A stretch of 64,000 bases of DNA from Marivita sp965656765 (lineage in GTDB: Bacteria > Pseudomonadota > Alphaproteobacteria > Rhodobacterales > Rhodobacteraceae): NCBI RefSeq assembly GCF_965656765.1, contig NZ_CBFHLV010000010.1:5014-69013 (forward strand). The letters are read 5' to 3'. Shown in pieces: positions 33,746 to 41,683 of the stretch. The notes beneath the pieces were generated by a model. The model did no database searches. It saw nothing but the letters and a program-made list of their open reading frames with translations, and was not told the origin of the DNA. Position 1 is the first letter of the stretch; each line of letters begins with the position of its first letter. Made by a program: the position numbers and the translations under genes.

Positions 33746-34327
33746 ATGAAACGCATTCTGCTTGGAACAGCCCTTGTGGCGACAGCAGCAACCGCGACCT
33801 ATGCAGGCAGCGCAGACCCAGCACCAGCCGAGCCGATGAAGGTGGAGCCGGTCACGGTGGCACCCGCTCCGATGGGTGGTGATTGGACCGGCGCCTATGG
33901 CGGTCTGAGCTTCGGCAACTTGTCTGCGGACGCGGACAGTTTTGAAGACAGCGAAGGCGTCTACGGCGTCTTTGGTGGTTATGACTATGACTTTGGTCAG
34001 TTCGTCGTTGGTGGTGAATTGGACTATCAATCCGGTGAAGACATACAGTTGGGTGGCATCGAAGTGGATGATGTCCTGCGTGCCAAGGTCCGTGGTGGTT
34101 ACGATTTGGGCCGCACCTTGGTCTACGGCACGGTGGGTGCAGCACAGCTGAACACCAATATCGGCGATGACACCGGGATCGTCGGCGGCTTGGGCGTCGA
34201 GTACAAGGTGACTGAACAGTTCACCGTCGGTGGCGAGTATCTGGCCCACCGCTTTGACGATTTCGACGACACGGGCGTTGATGTTGAAGCTGACACAGTG
34301 TCGATCCGGGGTAGCTTCCGCTTCTAA
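33746..34327 (+). CDS. Outer-membrane beta-barrel protein
   Basis: A 193-residue protein with a Sec signal peptide (MKRILLGTALVATAATATYA), a Pro-rich linker (PAPAEPMKVEPVTVAPAP), and a barrel of about eight amphipathic strands. WTGAYGGLSFG opens the barrel, as in many small porin/OmpA-like proteins. GVYGVFGGYDYDFGQFVVGGELDY and LRAKVRGGYDLG continue the strands, and the chain ends in a C-terminal Phe (IRGSFRF), the BAM recognition signal. It is acidic. The start at 33746 follows GAGAAAGGAA. It could be a structural or small-solute porin; function is not assigned. Confidence 0.83.
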   Translation: MKRILLGTALVATAATATYAGSADPAPAEPMKVEPVTVAPAPMGGDWTGAYGGLSFGNLSADADSFEDSEGVYGVFGGYDYDFGQFVVGGELDYQSGEDIQLGGIEVDDVLRAKVRGGYDLGRTLVYGTVGAAQLNTNIGDDTGIVGGLGVEYKVTEQFTVGGEYLAHRFDDFDDTGVDVEADTVSIRGSFRF

Positions 34328-34356
34328 TGGCAGGTCTTAGTTCGTAAGGCACAAAG

Positions 34357-34387
34357 CGCGTACCGGGCCCTCTGGTGCGCGTTTTTT
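34357..34387 (+). terminator. Rho-independent terminator after the outer-membrane protein gene
   Basis: CGCGTACC / GGTGCGCG stem (one T-G pair) with loop of about nine bases, followed directly by TTTTTT. The T-run reaches the stop of the convergent SMR gene. Confidence 0.8.
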
Positions 34388-34715
34388 AGTGCGTGGCCGT
34401 GTTCGAGAAGAGGTTGATCACCAGTATGCCTGCCATAATCATCGTGATGCCCAAAATCGCTGCCAGATCAAGCTTTTGGCCGAAAACGGCAAATCCAATA
34501 ATGGCAATGAATACGATCCCCATGCCAGACCACATCGCATAGGCAACCCCGACCGGAAACGTCTTTAGGGCAATGGCCAGAAGATAGAACGCAGCACCAT
34601 AAGCGACGACGACAATGACCGAAGGCAGGGGGCGGCTGAATTGTTGACTGGCCTGCAAAGCAGTTGTGCCGATGGTTTCCGCCAGAACAGCGAGCATAAG
34701 GATGATATAGGGCAT
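34386..34715 (-). CDS. Small multidrug resistance (SMR) family transporter
   Basis: A 109-residue, four-helix inner-membrane protein of the EmrE/SugE family, which as a dimer exports cationic drugs or guanidinium using the proton gradient. The essential Glu is in LAVLAETIGTTAL, helix 2 has VVAYGAAFYLLA, helix 3 contains VGVAYAMWSGMGIVFIAIIG, and helix 4 ends ITMIMAGILVINLFS. The 'AMWSGMG' pattern resembles the Qac (drug) subtype more than SugE/Gdx. It is downstream of the MttB-family gene on the same strand, 78 bp away, separated by a GGGGG-CCAG-CCCCC hairpin. Confidence 0.9.
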   Translation of the reverse strand: MPYIILMLAVLAETIGTTALQASQQFSRPLPSVIVVVAYGAAFYLLAIALKTFPVGVAYAMWSGMGIVFIAIIGFAVFGQKLDLAAILGITMIMAGILVINLFSNTATH

Positions 34716-34793
34716 GGCAGCCTCCTGAGCGATACCATCTTCATGGCGGATCCGCGGGCAGGGGGCCAGCCCCCCGTTGGTATCAGGTAGCGG

Positions 34794-36329
34794 TCAGTGC
34801 AAGTGGATGTTGAACTTGCTGCGTATCGCGGCATCCACCTCCGGCGCAAACCGGGCTCGGGCGGGTTTGGACAGGATCATTTCTTTGCGCTCTGTCGCTT
34901 TTTCAACCAAGATCGGTTGCCCTTGTTCGACCCATTCCTTGGGGGATGCGCGGTTGCCGAGCACCGGATAAACATAGTCGCGTTGCATGCGGTTCAGAGT
35001 GTCGTCGCTGCCAAGGTAATGGCCCGGCCCACCAATACATGTGGCGCGCATGACCTCGATACTCAGGTCGTCTTCGGTCACATCAATGCCCCGAACACAG
35101 CGCAGCGCCTGACCGATCAGATCATCGCCAAGTATCAGGCTTTCGTGGCAAAAGCCCAGCAGTGACGCGTGCATGCCTGCCGCTTCGTAGACCATATTGA
35201 GGCCCGACAGGCCCGCCATCACATTTGAACACATCTGTTCCCACCCGGCCTGCATGTCCGGCAGCTTTGCGTCCGCAATCCCAGCCGCCGCGCCCCCACA
35301 TAATCCGTAATAGCGATGCATCTGGGCGCAACCTGCCGTGAGGAGCGCCTGTTCGCCTGACCCTCCTGACATCGCGCCCGTGCGCAGGTCAGACACAAAT
35401 GGCCATGTGCCAAAGATCGTTGGATGGCCAGGAGCCATGGCATTGACATAGACTACACCTGCCAAACATTCGGCGACGGCCTGCACGATGGCGCCGGCAA
35501 TTGAAGCGGGCGCGGTTGCCCCGGCTTGACCGGCACTTAGCAGAAGCACTGGCATGCCACCGCGAATGCAGGCTTCCATAACCTCGCAGGCCTCAGACGC
35601 GAACTTCATGGGAGGCACAACAAAGCAATTGCTGTTCGACAGGAAGGGCCGTGTGCGCCATGCGTCTTCACTGCCAGCAATCAGGTGTAGCATCTCCAAA
35701 GCGTCTGGTACGAAAGATGGTTCGGTAAATGACGTACCGATGTGCTTCAGTGTGCCTGAACAGCAGGCATAGATCGTGTTGTAGTCCAATTCCCGATTGT
35801 CAGTGATGTCACGGGCCACCATCGGGCGTTGTAAGAAATGAATGTTGTCCAGAGTATCCGCAATCCGCGCGGCGTCGTGCAAATCCTGAACGCTGCTTTC
35901 GCGGTAATTGCCCGTCTCGACGTCAACCATATGCACGGCCGCCCCGGCCGTTCCGTAATGCACGCGGGTTCCCGACAGGTCGAGATCATAAAGCGGGTCG
36001 CGCCCGCACAGGGTCACCGATCGATTTGCAAGAGCCAGCATGTCTTCGACCAAGGCACGCGGAAAGCGGATGCGGCCATCGTCGCCCAAGATTGCTCCTG
36101 CGCCTGTCAGGATGTCGATGCCAGATTGGGGTGCATTGCAAAGCCCGATTTCCTCAAGTGCCTGAAGCGCTGCGTTGTGGATGCGATCAAGATCGCCCGG
36201 TTCAAGAGGCTCATAGCGACCACCAGACATACCCGACCGGATTGGTCGTAGATTGTCGGCAAGTGGGTTGGCGCGGGCGTGGCGTCTGGCAGCACGGCCT
36301 CCAGCGCGGCGGGGGGACAGATCAGTCAT
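34794..36329 (-). CDS. MttB-superfamily corrinoid-dependent methyltransferase (non-pyrrolysine)
   Basis: A 511-residue member of the trimethylamine methyltransferase (MttB) superfamily, which transfers a methyl from a quaternary or tertiary amine to a Co(I) corrinoid protein. Recognisable segments are RIRFPRALVEDML, DLSGTRVHYGTAGAAVH, GSGEQALLTAGCAQMHRYYGL and GLNMVYEAAGMHASLLGF. There is no in-frame amber codon, so it is a non-pyrrolysine type like MtgB (glycine betaine) and its relatives. The N-terminus is basic and Gly/Arg-rich. The ATG at 36329 is preferred over one four codons upstream. The 239 bp before it contain a small dyad CGACA-ATG-TGTCG but no riboswitch I recognise. Confidence 0.87.
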   Translation of the reverse strand: MTDLSPRRAGGRAARRHARANPLADNLRPIRSGMSGGRYEPLEPGDLDRIHNAALQALEEIGLCNAPQSGIDILTGAGAILGDDGRIRFPRALVEDMLALANRSVTLCGRDPLYDLDLSGTRVHYGTAGAAVHMVDVETGNYRESSVQDLHDAARIADTLDNIHFLQRPMVARDITDNRELDYNTIYACCSGTLKHIGTSFTEPSFVPDALEMLHLIAGSEDAWRTRPFLSNSNCFVVPPMKFASEACEVMEACIRGGMPVLLLSAGQAGATAPASIAGAIVQAVAECLAGVVYVNAMAPGHPTIFGTWPFVSDLRTGAMSGGSGEQALLTAGCAQMHRYYGLCGGAAAGIADAKLPDMQAGWEQMCSNVMAGLSGLNMVYEAAGMHASLLGFCHESLILGDDLIGQALRCVRGIDVTEDDLSIEVMRATCIGGPGHYLGSDDTLNRMQRDYVYPVLGNRASPKEWVEQGQPILVEKATERKEMILSKPARARFAPEVDAAIRSKFNIHLH

Positions 36330-36568
36330 GGTGGGTCTCATTGCAAACGGAAAACGACGGGTTCAAATCATGGACCTCTGTCAGGGCCGCCCCCGTGCCG
36401 CGCGTCCCCGCCGCGCCCCGATGGTGCGCAAGGTCAGGGTCAAGGCGGAACGATCACCGCGCATCTGCATCTCCGTACTGGTACGGTCAGGCTGCTGCCA
36501 ATGCGGGGCGCAATCTGCGCCAATTGCGACAATGTGTCGTTTTTGACTGTTTTCTGGGCAGAACTGAG

Positions 36569-37189
36569 TCAGGATCGCGCGACATAGCGATCGCGGCGGT
36601 GGTTGACCGTGATGATCATGTTCAGGATCACAGCTCCCAAAAGAGACCAGATCACCACCTGAAATGGCAGGATCAGGAACGCCAATCCGAACACAAATAG
36701 ATCAAAGATCAGCTGCGTGTTGCCCGCCTGAAATCCACGTGTGTCCTGCAACCAAAGCGCCACGATACCCACACCGCCCAAAGTCGCGCCATGTCGGAAA
36801 AGCGAGATCAAACCAACACCGGCGAGAATGCCGCCCAACACTGCACCCAGTGCCGGGTGCATCATGTTTATGTCCAGAACCAAGGGCAACAGTTCGGCAA
36901 TAGCTGACATCAAAGCGACAGCGGCAAAGGTCTTGAAGGTGAAAACCCATCCGATTTGCCGAACCGCCAGAATGTAGAAGGGCAGGTTGAGGACAAAGAA
37001 AATTGCCCCGAACGACCAATCCGAAACATAGCTGGACAATAGCGCGAGCCCGGCAATTTGACCGGTGAGAAGGTTGGCCGAGGACAGAAAATGCACAGCA
37101 AGCGCCACAAGGGTCGCGCCGACAAGGATGCCTTGGACGTCTTCAAGCGGTGTATGGCGGTCAGCTTTGGGTTTGCTCAGTAGAAACAT
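36569..37189 (-). CDS. YitT family membrane protein
   Basis: A 206-residue membrane protein of the YitT/DUF161 family with about five to six hydrophobic helices; its substrate is unknown. Family features are the opening LEDVQGILVGATLVALAVHFL, GQIAGLALL, and the Gly-rich FRHGATLGGVGIVALWLQ, followed by GNTQLIFDLFVF. The length matches the shorter, domain-only YitT proteins that lack the C-terminal soluble region seen in Bacillus. It precedes the MttB-family gene but is separated from it by 239 bp, so shared transcription is uncertain. Confidence 0.85.
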   Translation of the reverse strand: MFLLSKPKADRHTPLEDVQGILVGATLVALAVHFLSSANLLTGQIAGLALLSSYVSDWSFGAIFFVLNLPFYILAVRQIGWVFTFKTFAAVALMSAIAELLPLVLDINMMHPALGAVLGGILAGVGLISLFRHGATLGGVGIVALWLQDTRGFQAGNTQLIFDLFVFGLAFLILPFQVVIWSLLGAVILNMIITVNHRRDRYVARS

Positions 37190-37229
37190 AGGTCAGGAGT
37201 TATGACTTATCTACCTTGTGTCAACCCCG

Positions 37230-38054
37230 TCACCATCGGCCCGACGCGCCACCTCCGCCTGAGCGACCGCCACCGAACGAGCCGCCGGAAGACGAACTTC
37301 GGGTTGGGATGATATACGTTTCGCGTTTCTCGTAACCGCATTGGCTGCACCTCAGACGGGTCTCACCTTCGCCGCGCATGCTGGTTGTGGCCGCGCGCAG
37401 CGTGTTGCGCACCCGTGATAGCGCCCGGTGTCCACATTTAGGGCAGGATTTGAGCCGCGTCGCCCAATCGCCGATTTTTCTGCGTGCTGCCACAAGCCAA
37501 ATCGCGATGAACCCCATAATCGCGGCCCATGTTGTGACACTGTCGTTGCCCGTCGGCGCGTCGGCACCATCGCGAAACGGCAACGCGATAGAAGCGATGA
37601 CATCTTCAACCCCGTCCGCAATACCCGTTGCGTAGTCGTCGTTTGAAAACGCAGGCAGGAATGACCTGTCGATGATGTCAGCCGCCACGCGGTCCCACTC
37701 ACGGCCATACGCCGCGCCCAGTTCGATCCGCATGGCGCGGTCTTGGGACAGTACCAAAACAAAGATGCCATCGTTGCGGGTAGCATCACCGATGCCCCAA
37801 TGGTCAAACAGGCCGGTCGCGAAATCCTCAAGTGAGAGGGCCGCCGCATAGGGCGCCTGCGAGGCCAGAGTCAAAACGGCGAATTCGACCCCGGTGTCGC
37901 GGCGCAGAGCGGACAAGCGGGTGTCCAAGGCGGCTTCTTGTGCATCGGTCAGAAGGTCAGCGCGGTCTGTGATGGTTGTGCGGTCGTAGTCCGGGTAGCT
38001 TTGGGCCCATAGCGGCGCTGCAAGAAACAACAGTACCGCAAAAACCCAACGCAT
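37230..38054 (-). CDS. TPM-domain protein with C-terminal zinc ribbon
   Basis: A 274-residue protein with a signal peptide (MRWVFAVLLFLAAPLWAQS) and a TPM domain (about 20-160), a fold linked to phosphatase activity in plant TLP18.3 and to envelope functions in bacteria. Conserved text includes ITDRADLLTDAQEAALDTRL, GIGDATRNDGIFVLVLSQD and GYGREW-like GAAYGREW. A hydrophobic helix follows (TWAAIMGFIAIWLVAAR), then two Cys pairs (CPKCGH and CSQCGY) and a Ser/Gly-rich tail. The topology suggests a periplasmic domain with a cytoplasmic zinc ribbon. It lies 3 bp after icd. Confidence 0.83.
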   Translation of the reverse strand: MRWVFAVLLFLAAPLWAQSYPDYDRTTITDRADLLTDAQEAALDTRLSALRRDTGVEFAVLTLASQAPYAAALSLEDFATGLFDHWGIGDATRNDGIFVLVLSQDRAMRIELGAAYGREWDRVAADIIDRSFLPAFSNDDYATGIADGVEDVIASIALPFRDGADAPTGNDSVTTWAAIMGFIAIWLVAARRKIGDWATRLKSCPKCGHRALSRVRNTLRAATTSMRGEGETRLRCSQCGYEKRETYIIPTRSSSSGGSFGGGRSGGGGASGRW

Positions 38055-38057
38055 AGC

Positions 38058-39272
38058 TTACCCCGTCAATGCAGCATTCAACCGTTCATCGAGCTTTTCA
38101 AGAAAGCCCATTGTTGTCAGCCAGCTTTGCTCGGGTCCGACCAGCAAAGCAAGATCTTTGGTCATGAACCCGGCCTCGACGGTTTCCACCACAACCCGTT
38201 CCAACGTTTCAGCAAAGGCGCGTAGGCTAATATTCTCGTCCAGCTTTGCCCAGTGCTTGAGGGCGCCAGTCCAAGCGTAGATCGACGCTATGGAGTTGGT
38301 GGAGGTTTCCTCGCCCGCCTGATGTTGGCGGTAGTGACGTGTGACCGTGCCATGAGCCGCTTCAGCTTCAACGATCTTGCCGTCGGGGGTCATCAAAACC
38401 GAGGACATCATGCCCAGCGACCCAAAGCCTTGCGCCACAGTGTCGGACTGCACATCGCCATCATAGTTCTTGCACGCCCAGACAAAGCCACCAGACCATT
38501 TGAGCGCCGAGGCAACCATGTCGTCGATCAGGCGGTGCTGGTATTCGATGCCCTTTGCTTCGAACGCGTCGCGGAATTCGGTGTCATAGATGTGTTGGAA
38601 GATCTCCATGAACCGACCGTCATACTGTTTGAGAATCGTGATCTTGGTCGACAGGTACACCGGCCAACCGATGTTAAGACCATAGTTGAACGACGCCCGC
38701 GCAAAATCGGTGATAGAATCGTCAAGGTTATACATCCCCATGAACACACCCGACGATGGTGCGTCATAGACTTCGCGCTCGATAACCTCGCCATCTTCGC
38801 CCACGAATTTCATCGACAGCTTGCCCGCGCCGGGAAATTTGAAATCAGTCGCTTTGTACTGATCGCCGAACGCGTGACGGCCAACGACGATGGGCTGAGT
38901 CCACCCTGGCACAAGTCGTGGTACGTTGCGGCAGATGATTGGCTGGCGAAAGATCACACCACCAAGGATGTTGCGGATTGTGCCATTCGGGCTGCGCCAC
39001 ATCTTCTTGAGGCCGAACTCCTCAACCCGGCCTTCATCGGGGGTGATGGTTGCGCATTTGACGGCCACGCCGATCTCTTTGGTCTTCTCGGCAGCGTCGA
39101 TCGTGATCTGGTCTTCGGTACGATCGCGTTCTTCGATGCCCAGATCGTAGTACAGCAGGTCGATATCAAGATAAGGCAGGACTAATTTCTTCTTGATGAA
39201 ATCCCAGATGATCCGGGTCATTTCATCTCCGTCCATTTCAACAATTGGGTTATCAACTTTGATCTTCGACAT
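38058..39272 (-). CDS. icd: NADP-dependent isocitrate dehydrogenase
   Basis: A 404-residue TCA-cycle enzyme converting isocitrate to 2-oxoglutarate with NADP+. It belongs to the homodimeric type similar to mitochondrial and yeast IDP, as shown by the start IKVDNPIVEMDGDEMTRIIW and by SPNGTIRNILGG, where the substrate Ser lies. PRLVPGWTQPIVVGRHAFGDQY and the metal-binding DDMVASALK follow; HGTVTRHYRQHQ is the NADP segment. The ribosome site is weak (GGGAACC). It is the first gene of a short run ending in the TPM gene. Confidence 0.96.
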   Translation of the reverse strand: MSKIKVDNPIVEMDGDEMTRIIWDFIKKKLVLPYLDIDLLYYDLGIEERDRTEDQITIDAAEKTKEIGVAVKCATITPDEGRVEEFGLKKMWRSPNGTIRNILGGVIFRQPIICRNVPRLVPGWTQPIVVGRHAFGDQYKATDFKFPGAGKLSMKFVGEDGEVIEREVYDAPSSGVFMGMYNLDDSITDFARASFNYGLNIGWPVYLSTKITILKQYDGRFMEIFQHIYDTEFRDAFEAKGIEYQHRLIDDMVASALKWSGGFVWACKNYDGDVQSDTVAQGFGSLGMMSSVLMTPDGKIVEAEAAHGTVTRHYRQHQAGEETSTNSIASIYAWTGALKHWAKLDENISLRAFAETLERVVVETVEAGFMTKDLALLVGPEQSWLTTMGFLEKLDERLNAALTG

Positions 39273-39297
39273 TGGAGGTTCCCTTTCCGTTGTCGGT

Positions 39298-40530
39298 TTA
39301 GTTCATCGGCGCAGGTGACAGCTGTGCATCCGCTTGCATCATCAGACGCATGAGCCACAACGCAACCAAAGCTTCGAGAAAGATGGCAATTGCGAGCGGA
39401 ATTGGCGTTCCATCAAACAAAAGGCCTACGGGAATGGCAAGTGTCACGCCAACAACCGTCGCGACAGAACCAATCACGCTGGCCGCCATCCCCGCGATGT
39501 GGCCCATCGGTTCCTGCGCGATGGCCGCCAGATTGCCCAGCGTCATGCCCGCCTGAAAGAAGACCGAGATTTGCCAGATAATGAAACACGCAAAGAACAG
39601 ATCATTTGAGATATGGCCAGCCGCCGCAGCATAACCCGAAAGGATCAGCAGGGCGGACAGCCCGACCTGTGCGATCAACATGGCCCGGACAAGGAACATC
39701 ATGCCCAAACGCATCACAAGGCTGGCATTCAGAAAACCGGAACTGCCTGCGACCACCGCCACGGCCCCGAACCAAAGCGCAAAGGTGTCCGCGCGTCCGA
39801 AGGTGATGTCAAAGATCTGCTGCACGCTCGACAGCATGGAGAACAGCATCGCAAAGCACAGCGCTTGCACCGCAATCGAAAGCCGCACGACCGGGTGTAC
39901 GAACATCTCGACCACAGCGCTGCGCAGGGCGTAAAACCGGAATGGGCGGCGGCGGTCGGACGGCAGTGTTTCGGGAAGACGAAATCCAAGCCACAACGCT
40001 GAAATGATCGAAAAGCCCATGAAGCCGTAAAACACCGCGCGCCAGCTATAGGCATCGATGACGAACGACCCTAACAGCGGTGCAATCGCTGGGACCAATG
40101 TGAAAATGATCATGATAAATGATACGATTTGCGCCATGCCCCGACCCATATAAAGGTCACGCACAACCGCCATCGCCACCACGCGAGGGCCAGCGGCACC
40201 CAGCCCCTGAAACACTCTGGCAATCAGAAGAACTTCGAGCGTTTCAGCGGTTGAGGCGACATAGGCGCTGACTGTGTATAGCGCGGCCCCCCAGAGCATG
40301 ACCGGCTTGCGACCAAACGTGTCGGACAGCGGTCCGGTAAAGAACGTCCCCAACCCCATACCCAGGACGAACATGGTGAGGATGAGCTGTGCCTGATTGA
40401 GGTTCTCGGGGGTCAATTCTTCGCCGATCTGCGGCAGTGCCGGCAGCATCGCATCGATGGACAGAGCCACGGTCGCTGCCAGCATCGCCATCAAGGCAAT
40501 GAATTCGGTGCGCGGCATGGCGTTTGGCAT
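39298..40530 (-). CDS. Bcr/CflA family MFS drug exporter
   Basis: A 410-residue, 12-helix major-facilitator transporter. Helix 1 carries LSIDAMLPALPQIG, a Bcr/CflA feature (Asp in TM1), and the loop 2-3 motif A is GPLSDTFGRKPVML. Motif B is VFQGLGAAGPRVVAMAVVRDLY, matching the drug:H+ antiporter-1 group, to which chloramphenicol and bicyclomycin exporters belong. The actual substrate is unknown. It is 26 bp upstream of icd, which has its own ribosome site; shared transcription is possible. Confidence 0.88.
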   Translation of the reverse strand: MPNAMPRTEFIALMAMLAATVALSIDAMLPALPQIGEELTPENLNQAQLILTMFVLGMGLGTFFTGPLSDTFGRKPVMLWGAALYTVSAYVASTAETLEVLLIARVFQGLGAAGPRVVAMAVVRDLYMGRGMAQIVSFIMIIFTLVPAIAPLLGSFVIDAYSWRAVFYGFMGFSIISALWLGFRLPETLPSDRRRPFRFYALRSAVVEMFVHPVVRLSIAVQALCFAMLFSMLSSVQQIFDITFGRADTFALWFGAVAVVAGSSGFLNASLVMRLGMMFLVRAMLIAQVGLSALLILSGYAAAAGHISNDLFFACFIIWQISVFFQAGMTLGNLAAIAQEPMGHIAGMAASVIGSVATVVGVTLAIPVGLLFDGTPIPLAIAIFLEALVALWLMRLMMQADAQLSPAPMN

Positions 40531-40598
40531 AAGACTATCCTGAGGCTATGGGGACAGCCCTAGCACCAAGTTTATTGCGGGAACAGACCCTGCGGGCG

Positions 40599-40976
40599 TC
40601 AGGTCTTGCGTGACGCAGGTGCAGGCGGCGCATCGGCTGGATCGTCATCTGTGTTCGCACTTTCCTCGGGCGCGCCCAATCGACCTACCAGCCATTCTGT
40701 ATGCTCTTCCCGCTTGCGCATCGCGAACAGGCCAAACTGCTGAATGGCCACGGCAAAGACACCCAGACCGACAAAGATAAACACTGTGGTGCCGATTTTG
40801 CCAATCGCCGTCGCCGGAACAAGACTGCCGTAGCCGACCGTGGACAGAGTCACCACGGTGAAGAAATAGGCGTCAAGCCAAGTCCAGCCCTCGGCCCAGC
40901 GGAAAAACAAAGTGCCAGATGCGACGATCAGCACAAGAGTAAGGATCAGGCTCGCAATGCGAAATGGCGTGTTCAT
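40599..40976 (-). CDS. Two-helix potassium channel
   Basis: A 125-residue ion channel of the KcsA/Ion_trans_2 type: helix 1 (ASLILTLVLIVASGTLFF), a pore helix (WLDAYFFTVVTLS), the selectivity filter TVGYG followed by SLVPAT, and helix 2 (TTVFIFVGLGVFAVAIQQF). The C-terminus is short, hydrophilic and acidic, with no RCK or cyclic-nucleotide domain. The ATG at 40976 overlaps the frnE stop (ATGA), so translation is probably coupled. A start 16 codons upstream inside frnE is rejected. Confidence 0.9.
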   Translation of the reverse strand: MNTPFRIASLILTLVLIVASGTLFFRWAEGWTWLDAYFFTVVTLSTVGYGSLVPATAIGKIGTTVFIFVGLGVFAVAIQQFGLFAMRKREEHTEWLVGRLGAPEESANTDDDPADAPPAPASRKT

Positions 40977-41617
40977 GCGTCTTGGGAAGCCCCCTGGGCG
41001 AGGTCGTCCATCACCTGAAGCCATAGGTCTGTCGGTTGCGCACCCGGGACCGCATGCTGGCTGGCAACAATAAAGGTCGGTACCGAGTTGACTCCCATGC
41101 CGCGTGCAGCGGCATCGCGGTCCACGATTTCGCGCAGGTCCTCGTCAGTCGCCAGTAGGCGGAGCACAACGCTGGCATCCATGCCGCAGGAATCCGCAAT
41201 GTCGGCCAGCACATCAGCATCGCCAATGTCGCGTCCGTCCACGAAATACGCCTGAAACAATGCGTCGACGACTGGGATCTGGTGACCTTCGATTCCTGCC
41301 CAATGGATCAGGCGGTGCGCATCCAGGGTATTCGGTGTCTTTTCAATGCCTTCAAAGTTTATCTTAAGGCCCGCTTTCTCAGCATGTTCGACGATGGGTG
41401 CATAAGCTTTGACGGCACCGTCCTTGCCCCCGAACTTGGTCTCAAGGTATTCGCGTCGGTCAATGCCGCCCTTTGGCATGTCGGGGTTCAATTGAAATGG
41501 ATGCCACGTGATGGTGAACGGGTGATCCGGACGCTGTTCAAGCGCGCGGTCCAGATGCGTCTTGCCGATATAGCACCACGGGCAGATCGGGTCGGACATG
41601 ATGTCGAGCTTGACCAT
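40973..41617 (-). CDS. DsbA-family FrnE-like oxidoreductase
   Basis: A 214-residue thioredoxin-fold protein with the CPWC motif at residues 12-15 (MSDPICPWCYIGK) and no signal peptide, so a cytosolic FrnE-type protein rather than periplasmic DsbA. Conserved elements are WHPFQLNPDMP, TPNTLDAHRLIHWA, LFQAYFVDGRDI and the cis-Pro region VNSVPTFIV. Family members have been linked to disulfide isomerisation and oxidative-stress resistance (Deinococcus FrnE) and to polyketide pathways. It overlaps the potassium-channel gene by 4 nt. Confidence 0.9.
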   Translation of the reverse strand: MVKLDIMSDPICPWCYIGKTHLDRALEQRPDHPFTITWHPFQLNPDMPKGGIDRREYLETKFGGKDGAVKAYAPIVEHAEKAGLKINFEGIEKTPNTLDAHRLIHWAGIEGHQIPVVDALFQAYFVDGRDIGDADVLADIADSCGMDASVVLRLLATDEDLREIVDRDAAARGMGVNSVPTFIVASQHAVPGAQPTDLWLQVMDDLAQGASQDA

Positions 41618-41683
41618 GTGTCTTTCCTTTATGTCATCAACTGCGGTCTATCAGATCGGCTCGCAAATGATAAGCTATGCGGA

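Noticed and set aside
34757..34776. GGGGG-CCAG-CCCCC hairpin as a fourth hairpin-plus-tail repeat
   Set aside because: The hairpin is similar but the CCCCGGAG-TATTT-AGA tail is missing, so it is not counted as a copy.
34794..36329. Pyrrolysine-type MttB
   Set aside because: The frame is continuous to its natural stop with no internal amber codon.
36330..36568. Riboswitch upstream of the MttB-family gene
   Set aside because: I looked for SAM-II, SAM/SAH, cobalamin and THF motif cores on the minus strand and saw none; only a 5-bp dyad is present.
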